From positions 591,791-655,790 of the forward strand of contig NMRA01000073.1 in NCBI GenBank assembly GCA_002633005.1: 64,000 bases of DNA. Reading direction: 5' to 3'. A model generated the notes under the pieces. That model saw only the letters and a list, made by a program, of their open reading frames with translations, was not told the origin of the DNA and did no database searches. The first letter of the stretch is position 1. The number at the start of each line of letters is the position of its first letter. This document shows positions 47,740-60,300 of this stretch, piece after piece. The position numbers and the translations under genes are program-made. Source of the DNA: Phoronis australis. Taxonomy: Eukaryota; Phoronida; Phoronidae.

Positions 47740-49384
47740 ATGAGTACCAGTTTTGAGGAAATGCATTTTGCCTTGAGAGGGCAAGAACAAAAATATGAAG
47801 CCCACAAAACAGGAGAGCAACAGGTGTGCAGTACTATAATCTTTCAGTGGTAATAGTCACTTGCAGGGTAACTGCCGTTTCAGAACCAATTTTTCCCCGC
47901 AAGCATCAAACTGGTTCGCAAAATCTGGGACTCCTGTATGCAACTATTGTCCTTTCACTTGCTGTAGTTACCTAGGACACATTATTTCTTGTATAAATCA
48001 ATGAGTATTTGATTGGAAATCTATCTTTTTCCAATGTGGTTCAGCAATTAAATATTTAAAGCTCCATGTGAAACTTACTTTTTATTTGTAGAAAACAGAA
48101 TGCCTTACAATGGGTATCGCCATGACAACTCAAACAAGACGATTTCAAGTATACAGAGCAGCCATGGATGGAGACACGAAAGTGGTGACATCTTTTGTAG
48201 AAACGCCACAGTTTTTCCGTAGCCAGTCCTATCAAGAAGAGCTCAACGTTGCTTTGCTCTATGCTGCTGCAAGAGGTCAGACAAACACCTTGTCTCTGTT
48301 GATCCAGGCCGGTGCTGAAGTCACTGTCCGAAACGATAATGACAATACCGCTCTTCACTACGCGTGTTCCAGAAAGCGCTGTAGCGGCAGTGTCATGTCA
48401 ATGCTTATTGCTGCTGGGGCTAATGTAAATGCGCAGAATTCTGATGGAGAAACTGCTCTGCATCTTGCATGCAAGTTGCAACTCAACACATTGGTTCACC
48501 TTTTACTGGAAAATGGTGCAAATCCCAATTTATTTACTCACGAGTACATGTCCCCACTGCACTATGCATGTATGCTCATCTTGTGCTATGACCTGCAAGA
48601 TTTTTGTTCTTGCATGGGCCACGTCTGCTATCGGTATCCGACGCATTTTTCGCAGCAACTTGTCGACATCGTGACGAGCCTACTGCAGTACGGAGCAGAT
48701 GCGAATGCTACGTTCTCTCCCTGTGGCTCTGTCCTGCAGCAAGCAGGCTGTGCTCTGGAGCTCTCTGTTGGACGCCTTCATATTCAAGTCATAGAATCCT
48801 TGGTAGAGGCAGGTGCAAGACTGACCACAGGTGTGTTGAAAAGATTGCTCGATTACTATGAATGCTGGATTGCACCTTTAAAAGTCTACACTGCAACTTT
48901 TAGAATGTTAATGAAACATGGCATTGACTTAGTGAGACCCATTGCCTCAGGGAGTACACCTAAGTCTTCCATACTCGTCTCATTTTTGAATACTTGTTCG
49001 ATTAACAGTGCAACCAGTTCCGGGGTTTACCTAACAACGTCAGAAATGTTTTACTGCATTGAACTGCTTCTGCAAAATGGCTACCCCATCAGTCAAGATT
49101 ACCCCTTTCTCCACTCAGTTTTGAAAAGCGATAGTCTTGTGTATTCTCGGTACCCACATCTTTGTGTGTACTTAAGGAACAAGTGCCGCACACCGTGCAG
49201 TCTTGGTCAGTTGTGTCGTGTGAGAATTCGTCGTTGTTTATCCGAAAGCAATAACCAACAGTCTGTGATTAAGTTTGTCAAATTGTTACCCTTGCCAATG
49301 TCACTTAAAGCATATATCAGGTTAGATGATGTCAAGTATGTTGCGGAGACGGGTTGCCTGGATAATAATCTGTTCATGGCATGA
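47740..49384 (+). CDS. ASB-family ankyrin repeat and SOCS box protein, 2 exons, 458 aa
   Basis: Exons are 47740-47823 (28 codons, MSTSFEEMHFALRGQEQKYE then a gtgtgc donor) and 48092-49384 (acceptor tttatttgtag), joined in phase 0. Starting at the downstream ATG (48110) would lose 34 residues. Ankyrin repeats run from about residue 77: NVALLYAAARGQTNTLSLLI, NTALHYACS, GETALHLACKLQLNTLVHLL, SPLHYAC, then weaker ones to about 260. A SOCS box lies at about 395-445 (CSLGQLCRVRIRRCLSE, then LLPLPMSLKAYIRL), with the Leu-Cys of the elongin-contact helix and an LPLP cullin-5-type motif. ASB proteins are substrate adaptors of Elongin B/C-cullin-5 ubiquitin ligases in the cytosol. Which ASB number it matches and what it targets cannot be judged here. 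The large second exon carries nearly the whole protein. Confidence 0.88.
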
Positions 49385-52300
49385 GCCAGAGTGGAGATAC
49401 CTGGCCAACATAACTGCATAATTAGCCTGTCATGGACTTGATATTAATTTTTACGAAGCATAGTTTCATGATAATAATAACCATGGATGCCTGATTAAAG
49501 TGGCCAACCATTGTCATACAAAATGGCCAACCTATGACATGCAAAATGGCCGACCTATTACATACAAAAAGGTCAGAAGACATATTAACCAAGATCTGTT
49601 TCTTTTACCTGTGTATTCATTTGATGGTGCTATGAGCCTGTCTTCTTTCAAAAAAATAACTTGGTTTAAACCACCTGCCAGATATGCATTAACTGGCCTG
49701 GACTTGTTCCATAGTTAGATGAGATGTCAGTCCAGTGTTTGCTTAGAGGAGTCAGTTAGTCAATAACCTTCATTTCCAGTCCTTAACGCTATCAATGTCC
49801 TTAGATATGAGGACGACTTGTTTTATTGTGGCAAGTGGTATAAATCAAAAGTCACTTTGTTAGAAGACACAGGTTTACTGTAGCTCAGTGAGACAGAATG
49901 ATTTTGTATGCATATGTGATATCAATTTCCAATTTTTGGTGCAGGGATGGACATGTATATTCATGTAGTAAATGCATCTTTGTCAGGAATAGTACTAATA
50001 GTAGACCCCTAAAACTAATTCTTGACAATCACTGTCTTATTGTGTGCAAGGAGCTGTGCTCAGATTTTTGTACAAGATGATGGTTTCATTTTTTCACGAA
50101 AACGATTTTTCATGGAGAACGCATAATTTTCCACAAACACATTGTTTTAGCGCAGAACTTGCAAATTCTGTTTCTTTGTTTTATTAGCTACTAAAGCTTG
50201 CCTAGGATTGTCTTACATGGCCTTATAGCCCAAGAACTCCCTTGCGGAATAAGAGGATTAAAGTCAACATTTCTTGAAAAACAAAAGTTTTGAGTGTTTA
50301 CACGCGAGTTCTCATGCTGAAATGCCTTTAAATAAGAAACCTTTCATGTTTTTGTAGTTAGTAGAATAAAGAAACAGAATTTCTAGGTTTTGGCAAAAAT
50401 GTATTTGTTTAAAATTAACGGATATCCATGAGATATCAATAAAACACCATGATGTGATCACTATCATCTAGCCATTGTGTTTTTACACATTATAGGATTC
50501 TGTGGCCATCATGGATTTTAAAAATATATACATGTAGTATATGGGTCTGCTATGAATAGTTTAAACTGTTATTTAAGAAATTTTATCTGTGGTAAGAAAG
50601 GTATCCTATCCAGGCTGGAGAATCAATTCTGTTGATTGGACTCAATTCCACTGATCAAACTTGCAAGCAGATTGATCAGAGATTGTGTCTTCACCTCGGG
50701 TTACTTGCAGCTGTTTTGGTCAGAATAGTTGTGAGTCACAGCTGGAACTGGAACTGGAACGTTTCAACATCCTAATGAGAGGTGTTCAAATTGCATGGTA
50801 TCTTTTTAGAATTGACCTCCTCTATTCACCAGGTTGTGTTATGACCAGGCTTGCAGGATAACTGACTCAAACAGCAATGCATTTTTATATTGTTATCAAG
50901 AAATGTTTATTTTATTTTTGTAAAGGACCTAGATAGAGTTACAGGAAATGATTATGTAATACGTTATCCACCAACGTGTTAGAAAAATAAAGGATACTTA
51001 AACATTAAAGGGGGCAATATAAAAATAAAAATTATTTTTATCTGGGCCACTTGCCACTGTAAAATAGATTTCAGCTTGTTCGTTACTCGGATGAGATGTG
51101 ATTTGTGGTCCTGGAAAGACATAACAGGTTCATTATTGTTGGAGAACAAGCTCTGCGAATAAAGTGGCACGCGGGGATGACAAGTAAACTAAAGCTGGTC
51201 TCAAGCAATGGCAAACTGTCGGGTCTTTCCAAGCCCAGATATCACACCTAGTTTGACTGGGGATCAATGTGAGGCCACTATTAAAGATATGTGGTCTACT
51301 TAAAATATTGGTGACGGAAGGCTGATCTTTCCGTGCTTTTTAAAAGCAACTCAGTGACAAAATACTACATAAAGTTAAGAATGCGTGCACTGTAATCCAA
51401 CCCAGTGGCGGATTTAGAGAGGGTCAAGGGGGGCTAAAATTCTCCAAGATTCCATTGGGCAGTTCGGGAGTGCCAATTTCTGACAGGCAAAATCCTGGCT
51501 AATAGCCCTGCCCCCCCCCCCCCAACTCAAAATCCTGGATCCCGGCCGCCCATGCAACCATTTCTGTCAACTGTACGAGATGATGGATTAATGGTACAAG
51601 TTTAGCATCTGCAGCCGACAAGTTATAATTTTCAGGTTTGTTTTTAAATATGGATGAATTTGTAAGAAACACTTGTATTTTCCGTTATGAGACATGCGTG
51701 GGTTAAGAGTTCTGTGATATTTGGATTGTTATTTGATAGCCATTGAACTTGTTACTTGTTCTTTCTTTTGTTTTAAGAAACGTTTGCACCATATTTTGGT
51801 GTGCTACCTCTTGCTAGGTGGCAAGATGAGTGAAGGGCTTACTGTTTTCTGTTAAACATTGCAAAATAAATTGTTCGACCTCGTTCTCAAGTTTACAAAC
51901 TTCTTAAATCCTCATACTGCGCCACCTTTTGTTTGGTTCTTGTTTTGGTGGAACTACTTTCTTTAATTCTCACTGAACTTGTGCGATTTCGCTTTCTCAA
52001 GTATGTGCCAAAACATGGACCAATGATAAATCAATAATCAACGGAAAGATTCACCTTGGCAAACTTGATTAATGGTAACTTGAACCTTTCAGTGGTTATA
52101 ACAGCTCGCGGCGTGAGACTTTGAAGTACTCGTCCACATGTCGGCTTTTTAGTGTATTTTTGTATGGGTACTTTTGTTTGTTGGAGTGTTTTGCTTTGTG
52201 TAACTAATGTTCGGCCAAACCACTGTCCGTTGAAAAAGGAACCTTTTTTAAAATGTCGACCCACTTCCCATTAACGTTGTTTCAGGTGATTCATCACCTT

Positions 52301-52430
52301 GTCACCTCCGAAAGCGTTCTTCGTATCTATGGGAATGACAGTTAACTTAGAAGAGCGATCCCATGACATCTTATCAGAATGGGACGTCTGCTGTCAGTAG
52401 CTAAGTGATGACGTATTTCACGTAAATCGG
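49385..52430. other. ASB gene 3' region and intergenic DNA
   Basis: No gene recognised. Three imperfect copies of a roughly 23-bp unit (aaaatggccaacctatgac) lie at 49498-49572. Possible poly(A) signals (AATAAA) lie near 50364 and 50440, but are far from the stop codon. Confidence 0.4.
51403..51550 (-). mobile_element. hAT-like MITE copy, reverse orientation
   Basis: It starts CAGTGGCGGATTTAGAGAGG and ends AACTCAAAATCCTGGATCCC, the reverse complement of the 32905 and 59327 copies. A C-run of 15 bases interrupts it near 51510. Confidence 0.65.
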
Positions 52431-52850
52431 CCTTCGGCCCACATTACAAGCATATAATAAACCGAGAGTACAGGATATCTAAACCAAGAAACTTATCTCT
52501 ACGTTTCTCAGCATATATTTAGCAATTTTTCTCAGGTTAGTCATGGGTCTGTAGGAGATCCCCCAATACTGCTTCACCCACCCTGTCGAATCTATGTGCA
52601 AACTGTATGCGCAAATCAGAATATAATTACAATCGAGAAGAAAGTGTACTTCTGATTCCTCCTTTCCACTATTGCAACAGGGCCATGTTCTCTCATCTCT
52701 ACGAAGACCAATAAACCTCCCCTTAACTGTTTTAGAACGAGCCGAACGTCTAAATCTTGCGACGGCTGCGCTAACTGAATTGTTTTCTTGGCATGCTATG
52801 TAGTTTTCAAGACAAAAAATCATTTTTTGCAATTTTATAAACATCTATAT
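52430..52850 (-). mobile_element. LINE 3' coding fragment
   Basis: The minus-strand frame 52844-52479 reads VARFRRSARSKTVKGRFIGL, then RTWPCCNSGKEESEVHFLLD with CNYI. The pattern RFRRS, a short gap, CCxxGxxESExHFLLxC is the zinc-knuckle-like tail found after reverse transcriptase in several LINE groups. No reverse transcriptase domain accompanies it here. Clade not assigned. Confidence 0.6.
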
Positions 52851-53732
52851 TGTTTCTCCAATCCTGGACATCACGTCACAGCATCGTTTCTTATGAGGAG
52901 TCTCAATGAAAAGTTACATGGTGAACCGATTTGTTGGACGTCTGGCCTGCTTTCAGACGGTAGACCTGCCTTCAGTTTCTATCGTGAGAAGCCAACGCTC
53001 TTTTCGCCTGTTGGCCAGAATACGGTAAAGTTTCCTCAAATAATGGCAAAAAATGTCTTCCTGTTGCCTTGTTTTTCAAACGGCCAGTGTATTGCCAAGA
53101 AGGTTTAAAATTTCATTGTGTGTTTATTGATGACAGGTCTGCTTTATAATTTTTCCAAATAATGAAGTAAAATTGTCTCTTTGTTTACTCTTGTTGAAAA
53201 TTTTGATAAAATGAATTTTTTATGCTCCTCCATATTGTATATTTATTTGAAGAAACTTTACCTAACCGTACTGACTCTAACCCACAGCAGATTGGACGAA
53301 TCAGTGAACGTTCTGGATACATGTCACTACTCAGAAGGCTCACCGCGGACCCGAAGGTTCACTACTCCCAGAGTTCATTACTTCCGAATTCACTCTGAAT
53401 ATTTGCTAATGAGTCCTATTTCTGTCGGCAGACCTAACCAAAATTCACACTGACAGAATTTGTTATGAACCAATTCTGTATCCTTGCCCAGATGGAAATC
53501 CCAGATCTGACAGTCCGCAATAATTGATAATATTCAGCGTTGAACAATCTCAATCAAAGTGGTAACTGGTTCTCCGATATTTCCTTTCAGAAAGCACAAT
53601 TAATACTTTTCAAGCATTTCATTTCCGTTTTTGTCAGTACTTTACTGAGCGACCAATCTGTGCATTGAAAAAAATTGCAAAATTCAAACAGCTCTAGATC
53701 AACACTGAGTCGGCGAACATTCATTACAGTCA

Positions 53733-54543
53733 AGTGACCTAATTATCGGACGTTTTGGCAAATTTTGCATTATATTTAATTGAAAATTACGGATTGTCGT
53801 AAATTCTTTGCTGAAATAAAGAATTACCTTTATAGAATTGTTGTGTTACTATATCTTGTCACCGAAAGCCACATTTATGTTCCGACTGAACTTTAAAAAA
53901 CACAACAAGCAAACCTTCGGAGAACCTAAATATCGGACACCATGGTTCCCCATACGCCACACCGCGGAAAACTGACTAACCACGTAATGGCCGCGGGCAC
54001 CTTGTAGCCAAATTTCAGCTCGAGTGTTTTGACATATATGCTACTAGAACACAGGTCCATTCGCAACAAAATTATCCATAAAATGAAATCTGATGACGGC
54101 GCCAAGTCATTTCGATGAATTAGTGCAGACGACTAAAGCACGTGCAAACTCACTGCAGTTTTTAGTATCACTTTGGCTTCTTGATATGACACCCGCACGT
54201 GCGCGGTCGGGGTTTGACTTGAGTTTAAAAACAAATGAAAAAATGGAACAGTAACATATTGTCAGTTCAATGAGAAAGTTTCATTGTGGAAAAAGATTTT
54301 ATTTTCAACTTTTATAACCGATTTATGCGATCGTACATTTTAGGCCGACTTGGGGGTCTAAATTGCACCCTTTCTCGGTGAAATCAAAACGAGGCAACAC
54401 TGTAAAAAAACGAGACGGTGCCGGACATTGAATGCATTACAACGGAACAACAATTGGTGTCATTTATTTCTCAGAGTATGCTTCAAGTAAGATTTTTTGA
54501 AATGTCCGATATTTAGGTTCCGTCCGATAATTAGGTACACTAT
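53733..54543. mobile_element. Tc1/mariner-type MITE with nested inverted ends
   Basis: The outer ends read AGTGACCTAATTATCGGACG (left) and, as reverse complement of the right, AGTGTACCTAATTATCGGAC, one indel apart. A second, similar pair lies inside: GAACCTAAATATCGGACACC near 53925 and its partner TGTCCGATATTTAGGTTC at 54504-54521, immediately inside the right outer end. The AGTG(T)ACCTAATTATC form resembles pogo/Tigger-like Tc1/mariner termini. No transposase frame. The flanking TA duplication is not clear on the left. Confidence 0.6.
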
Positions 54544-54984
54544 GTGTAGAACCATCAGCCCTTTCCAGTTCTTTCTTCAAACAATGAGCGCAATTGCTTC
54601 ACTAAGTTCAGAAAAAGTGAAAAGAAAAGGACGACAGTTGACAACTTTGTCTTTCGCACTTTAATGAACATGCAAACTCACTGGGGAATTTGAACTTCGT
54701 TGTTTGGAAGGCATGTGGTATGGATGTGCTCAATATCATCAAACTATTTCAAAATGCACCGAAATGTTGATTTTGTAAAGCGTCATACATAGGCGGAGTC
54801 AAAAGGCTCTTAATTAATAATGGACACGACCAAAAAGGGTTTATAACTGAGATACGCGAACACTTTTCCCTCGACAATCGTGATCATTGGCTCCACGTTT
54901 CATAAAAGTGCTTCCGATGTTTATCAGTCATTCTGGTCCTTTGGTTCGATTGTTTTGATGCTGCAATACTCTTATGGAATTGCA

Positions 54985-55170
54985 GAGGTGGATATTCAGA
55001 GGGTTCAGGGGTTCACCCCCCCCCCCCCCCGGGNAAAATTAGCCCGAGAAACGAAATCAGCTACTAAAAAACACAAAAAATCTTACATGGAAGGGGGTTT
55101 CCCCCTCCTTCCTTCGGATTCGCTCGAATCCTAACCCCCCCCTTACTGAAAACGTAGATCTGCCACTGAA
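54985..55170. mobile_element. Degraded hAT-like MITE copy with N
   Basis: It starts gcagaggtggatattcagag and ends agatctgccactgaat, which suits the CAGNGGCGGATTTAG family. A long C-run and an N at 55034 interrupt the middle, so length and content here are unreliable. Confidence 0.4.
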
Positions 55171-57200
55171 TATTGTTACTGAGATGCTTCTTTCCCGGCA
55201 GGTTGTAGACACGGGAATTACCTATTCAAGTCTCGCTTACGTAACGTCTTCCTGTTAACTGTCGGCAATTGGGCGCTGCGATACCCGATTTTTTATACGT
55301 CTGTATAGTTTAATAACCTTCATAATCTACAGTATTTCATATTTTTATACGTTTTCTGTAGGATTTTAACTATTGTGCCTTTAATATTATACTTTATTAT
55401 CTTGAATCTAATTGAAGTCCATTTAGTGCCGGAACCAGGCAATGCCCATTGAACATTACAATAAAATCAGCCTCTCCTGTCTAGACTTAGTAATGAAAGG
55501 TGTTCAATGTAACACAATGTCAACTGTATTATTCACTTTTCGGCGGATACCCAGCTGTACTTCATTCACAATTTTATTTGTATTTGACTAATTCATTCAC
55601 CTCTTACATAAAACCACGCGGCTCGGGCACGGCTCGCTCACAAAATCCTCTCACGCACGCTATTCCTCTCTCCCGGATCCATACCTGGTGCACGAAAAGA
55701 CTCGTTAGCTCTTTCGGAGCCCTGAATACTAATCGCTTTAAATGCAAACCTGCGGGTTTGGCCTCCGATACCAACAATTACTTTCCCAACCCGAGCTCTA
55801 AAACAAAGTGTGCTTTGGAAACTTCGTCAGCCCTCGAAAGTTTAAAAACAGTCTATGAGACGAGTTGTCACGGCAACCGTGGGCAAATACCCCCCTCCTA
55901 CCGACATTGAGTGTGAGCTTAAAATGGGTCCGTGCTTTAACCATTGACACAAGTGAAGGTAACAGATAGAGCTTCCGTGTTGAATGAGTCACCAAAATGG
56001 GGTTCAGTATCCTTATAGTGGCACACTTCACGCTGTTTAGCTCTTTAAAAACGCCGAGAAGTCGAATTTGGACATTGACTTTAATTGTCATGGGATCGGT
56101 GCACATTTCAGTTGGCCACACTCTACCCTAAGTTTCAAGGGAGGCCACTACGATGATGGCGGGATGAACAACTTGAGGCTGCCTGGTTCTAAGTTGGCAT
56201 TGCCGTCAACCCTAAACTTACAATTGTTGATTTTGATCGGCTGACTAATGTTAGAACTGACGTACCCCCCCCCAAAAAAGCCTCCATGCGCAAGCCACAC
56301 ATACTCAGCACTAGTCGGCTTCAGTACTAGTGATGGGCCCTAAATCAGGCAGACTGAACGCGGCATTTTTAAAGTATTCGTTGATCTTTGTTACCTGTGG
56401 TTACGAACCTTCCAGTCTTAATGTCGTACCGTAGTCTATTTATCTGTCTTAGTTGCCAGTTCAAATAAAACAGCTATGGCGGACCCCAAGTCTTGCGGCG
56501 TGCGGGAGAAGGGCTCAAAATATTCTGAAAAATATGGATCGTATCGAGGCAAAGGCAGAAAACTGACGAAGGCAGAACGATTCTGGCTGTCGAACTTTCC
56601 TATACAGAGATAAAAATGAAGAGTTAAAAAAACGCATTTACGTCGGAAACGGGGAAGAAGGCTGTTGCAGCTCAGTGGGGATAACTCAAAATTAAAAGAC
56701 ATCCAGTCGGGTGATCACGAAACTGGCGAAGCCTTGTAGATGGTTTTGTTGTTCTTGTTGGTAACGGACTGAAGAGACTTGCTACCAACGTAAGGAACAT
56801 TTTGAGACCAATTTTATAAGAGTAAAATGCCTAACTCGACTTTTCATTTTGTCAACTGGAATCTCTCACAAAATATTACTTACGAACAAAACTCTAAGAA
56901 AAGATGACATTTTCATGAAAGCTCTATAAAGGTTCCGTTTTTGAGAAAATTCTCCACATGGGACACGGTAATAGTTCTAATCTTTCAGCCGACGGTACCC
57001 GTCACGGCTTTGTTTTTTTTTTTTTTTTTTGATATGCATTCCGATGTCTCCAACTTCGACGGTGTAAGCTGGTGTTAACAAGGCCAAGACAACACTGCAC
57101 ACGTCTTGGTCTAGGCTTTGACCCAATTTCCGTTATAAAGGTGTGTAACTATTCAGCATTGTGATAGGCTGTCAAGATTGCTGAATCCTGTTTACAAATG
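55171..57200. other. No gene recognised upstream of HAL
   Basis: Frames at 55500-55910 (plus) and 55798-56121 (minus) overlap and have no motif. A T-run of about 21 bases is at 57011-57031. The sequence from roughly 57200 to 57349 should contain the HAL 5' UTR. Confidence 0.4.
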
Positions 57201-57349
57201 AATATCCAACCCACGTGAGATCCCGGACAAATAAAGAGTGACCAAGGTAGGCTAATCAAAAGCCCATTATTCTGTTGTACTGGGGTTCGCTGTCCGGTAT
57301 CAAAATACGTTAGCCTGAGCAGTGAGGCCAACTCGATCGAGGCAAGGTG

Positions 57350-60300
57350 ATGAAAGTTTCCGTGAGAGTTCGCGGGGAGTGGTTTGCCGTGCCATGTAAG
57401 GGATCGGAGGACATTCGATGGCTAGGCAACGAAGCTTTGAGAAGGTACTGCAAGACGTTTGACACGACGAAAGAAAATGACCGGCGAGACGAGATGAAAG
57501 TGTATGTCCTTCGCAAAACCAAAGGTGGAGCCATTCTAGATCCGGACGATGTCATTTGTGACGTGTTGGTCGACGATGAGTTCGTGTCTGTTGGTAAATT
57601 CTTTACGTGATTTCAGTTAATTATTTTACGTCATAGACAGGCTTGCTTACATTTCCAACCTGTTTCATGATCACGGGCCGACTCGTGAAAAAATCACAGG
57701 CACATTGAAGATGTCATCTGTGCTACGACGGTCCACAATGGAAGTAACGCCGAGCGATACTTCATTGAAATCTGGATGGCCCTTGTTTGGCAGTTCAAAT
57801 ATGTTAATTGCTGGGTGGTGTAACCACACGGCATCTCGTATTCTACTAGGCTATGTTTGTCTTTTGTTGTGGCCATGGAAAGAGGCGCAGTTTGTTGACC
57901 AAATTCAACGAGTTCGTGAGTTGTTTACAAAGTACCATGTATCTTATTCTATTACCTGTACTGCAACATGTTGCCCTTATCACCAAATAAAGCAGCCATT
58001 CTTTTTAAAGTAAACAGAATTTGACATCAAATTTTCATTTACAATTGATGTTTCAAATTTCTGCCACTGCATGCTCCAATGAAATGACGAATTGAGAAAA
58101 TTTTAAGTAAAGGGTTACAGTTTGAAAATGGACAAGGTATCAGGTTACTAGAATCCGAGAGAGCCGATAATACGCTCCACTGAACTCGGCCAAGGCATCA
58201 AAGGAAACGTATTAAGAATGAACATAAAGTATACTAAAACACGCGTGGTCAACTGTTAGGCACTTGCGCCTGTTACGGAAATACTTGATAAAGAACACAT
58301 TCTCTGATGTAGCTGAATAGGGCTAAATACGCGAACATAAGCGAAAAGGATTCAAGTATGTCTGGGTGTTTTTCAGTGTTAACGCTTTTGAAAAAAAAAA
58401 AAAAATTCAGTATTTTGATAGGCCTACTTTTAAAAAAGGGAAGTGATGAATATTTCCAAATATGTTTTTTTCGACACAGTTTGCCAAAATAACGAAACGA
58501 GTCGCTGTATGATGTCATTGGTTACCTTATAAGGTACTTGAGCAACAGGTTATTTAATATGAAAAGTGTCGATTTTTGTTATTTTGGCGTTAAATTATGA
58601 ATCAGGGGCCCGTTCTAAGAAAACTGACTTAGCTAAAACAAATCTTAAGTTTCAGACAATTTTAAGATAAATCTTAAATTTGTTTCAAGTCCGTTTCCAG
58701 AAAGAGATCTTAAATTCAACTTAGGTTTTTGACTGACGTTTTGTCTTAATTTTGACTTACTTACCGGATGAGGAAGCTCCAAAGTCTGGAAGTTGAATCC
58801 AATCTTAGACTTAAGTGAAAAAGTCAGTTTCTTGGAACGATCCCCAGTACTGGTTCCTAGAGTTAAGCAATAGCTCGCGACGTCAAATGTTACAATGGCG
58901 TCATGCTAAAAAAAGGAAAATTCAACTATAGACATTAGGTGTGACTTTTTCAAACGGCAAGTTTGAACTTATTAAAAAAGGAAACGAGACTTTTAGGTTT
59001 AGTTTGTTGACATCAACTTAACTTGGTCCACAATCCTGACAACATAGCGTATTCGCCATCTTGTGACATGCAGCGGGATAACCGTGATCTGTGACGCTGT
59101 TTGAGATAAAACGTCTCTGGTCGAGTCATGGACCGATTGTAGTTGAGTGACTTCTTTACCTCTGCCGTCTTGGTTTATGTGCACTACTTGAAAGCGCTGC
59201 TGAAGCTAGTTTAAACGGAAACAACAAACGTGAAGGTGAGATAAAAGGTCAGATATGATTAGGGGAAATGTTACGAATAGAATACGATTCATCATGGGCG
59301 GCGCACCATAGAAGGCTGGGGGCTATCAGGGGCGGATCCAGGATTTTGAGTTGGGGGAAGCAGGGCAGAGTATTAGCCAGGAACTGCCAAATGGAAGCTG
59401 GGAGAATTTAGGGGGGCATGGACCCTTGCCCCCTCTAAATCCGCCACTGGCTATAGCCCCCACTTATTTCACTGCTGTGCCGCTCATGGTCATATGGGCG
59501 GCGCCCCATAGGGGGCTGGGGGGGCTATAGCATTCCCCACTTATTTCAGTGCTGCGCCGCCCATGCTCACGAAACTGAAGTATAGTTGACAATTCGCCCA
59601 CAGTTTTATATGGACTTAAACCTATGTTAAAAGACATTTTATGAGAGAAAAGAAACCCATTACAAGGCAACAACATGCCATAGACCAAGTGAGACATAAA
59701 GATGAAGGAAATGTATACACATATGGGTTACTGGAGGGATCGAAGTCTTGTTGAATAATTGAACATAAAAAACGGAATTGATGAGCAAAGGAGGACAAAA
59801 AAGCCAAATTCATGCAAAACAGATTTGAAAAGCACTTTTTGAGCTCTCTTAAGAACTCAAATTTTGAGGTTACGAATAGCTCCGCACATGCGCAGCCGCA
59901 ATGCTACGATGATTGGGAAAAGCTTACGGTAAAAATTCGTCAATTTCGGACAAAGGGAACTGCTCAATTAGCATAGCCATTTTTGTATTTTTCAGATACT
60001 TTTACCAGTTGCCGTTTGGTAACAGCTATACCGTACAAACCACGCTAACAAAGTAAATTTTCCTGAACATTAATCTTTGATGAACAATTCATGACAAAAC
60101 AAGTTCATCACAAAATTTTTCCGTAAGTGTCGTAGTGCAAATACAGTTGTAAGCCCTAAGTGTAACAGATTTTTTTTGGATTGTTTTGTTGAGCAAAAGC
60201 AGTATGACTAATTGTACAACAAAATAAAATTTTAGCATATAAATAGCCAACATGGCGAGAATGTGTCTTGGTCTCAGTTGCTGCCTTGCATGTCAGTTAG

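Noticed and set aside
48056-48358. Minus-strand frame over the ASB gene
   Set aside because: Shadow of the plus-strand ankyrin coding exon.
55500-55910. 136-aa plus-strand frame
   Set aside because: No recognisable domain, overlaps an opposite frame, and has no splice or poly(A) context.
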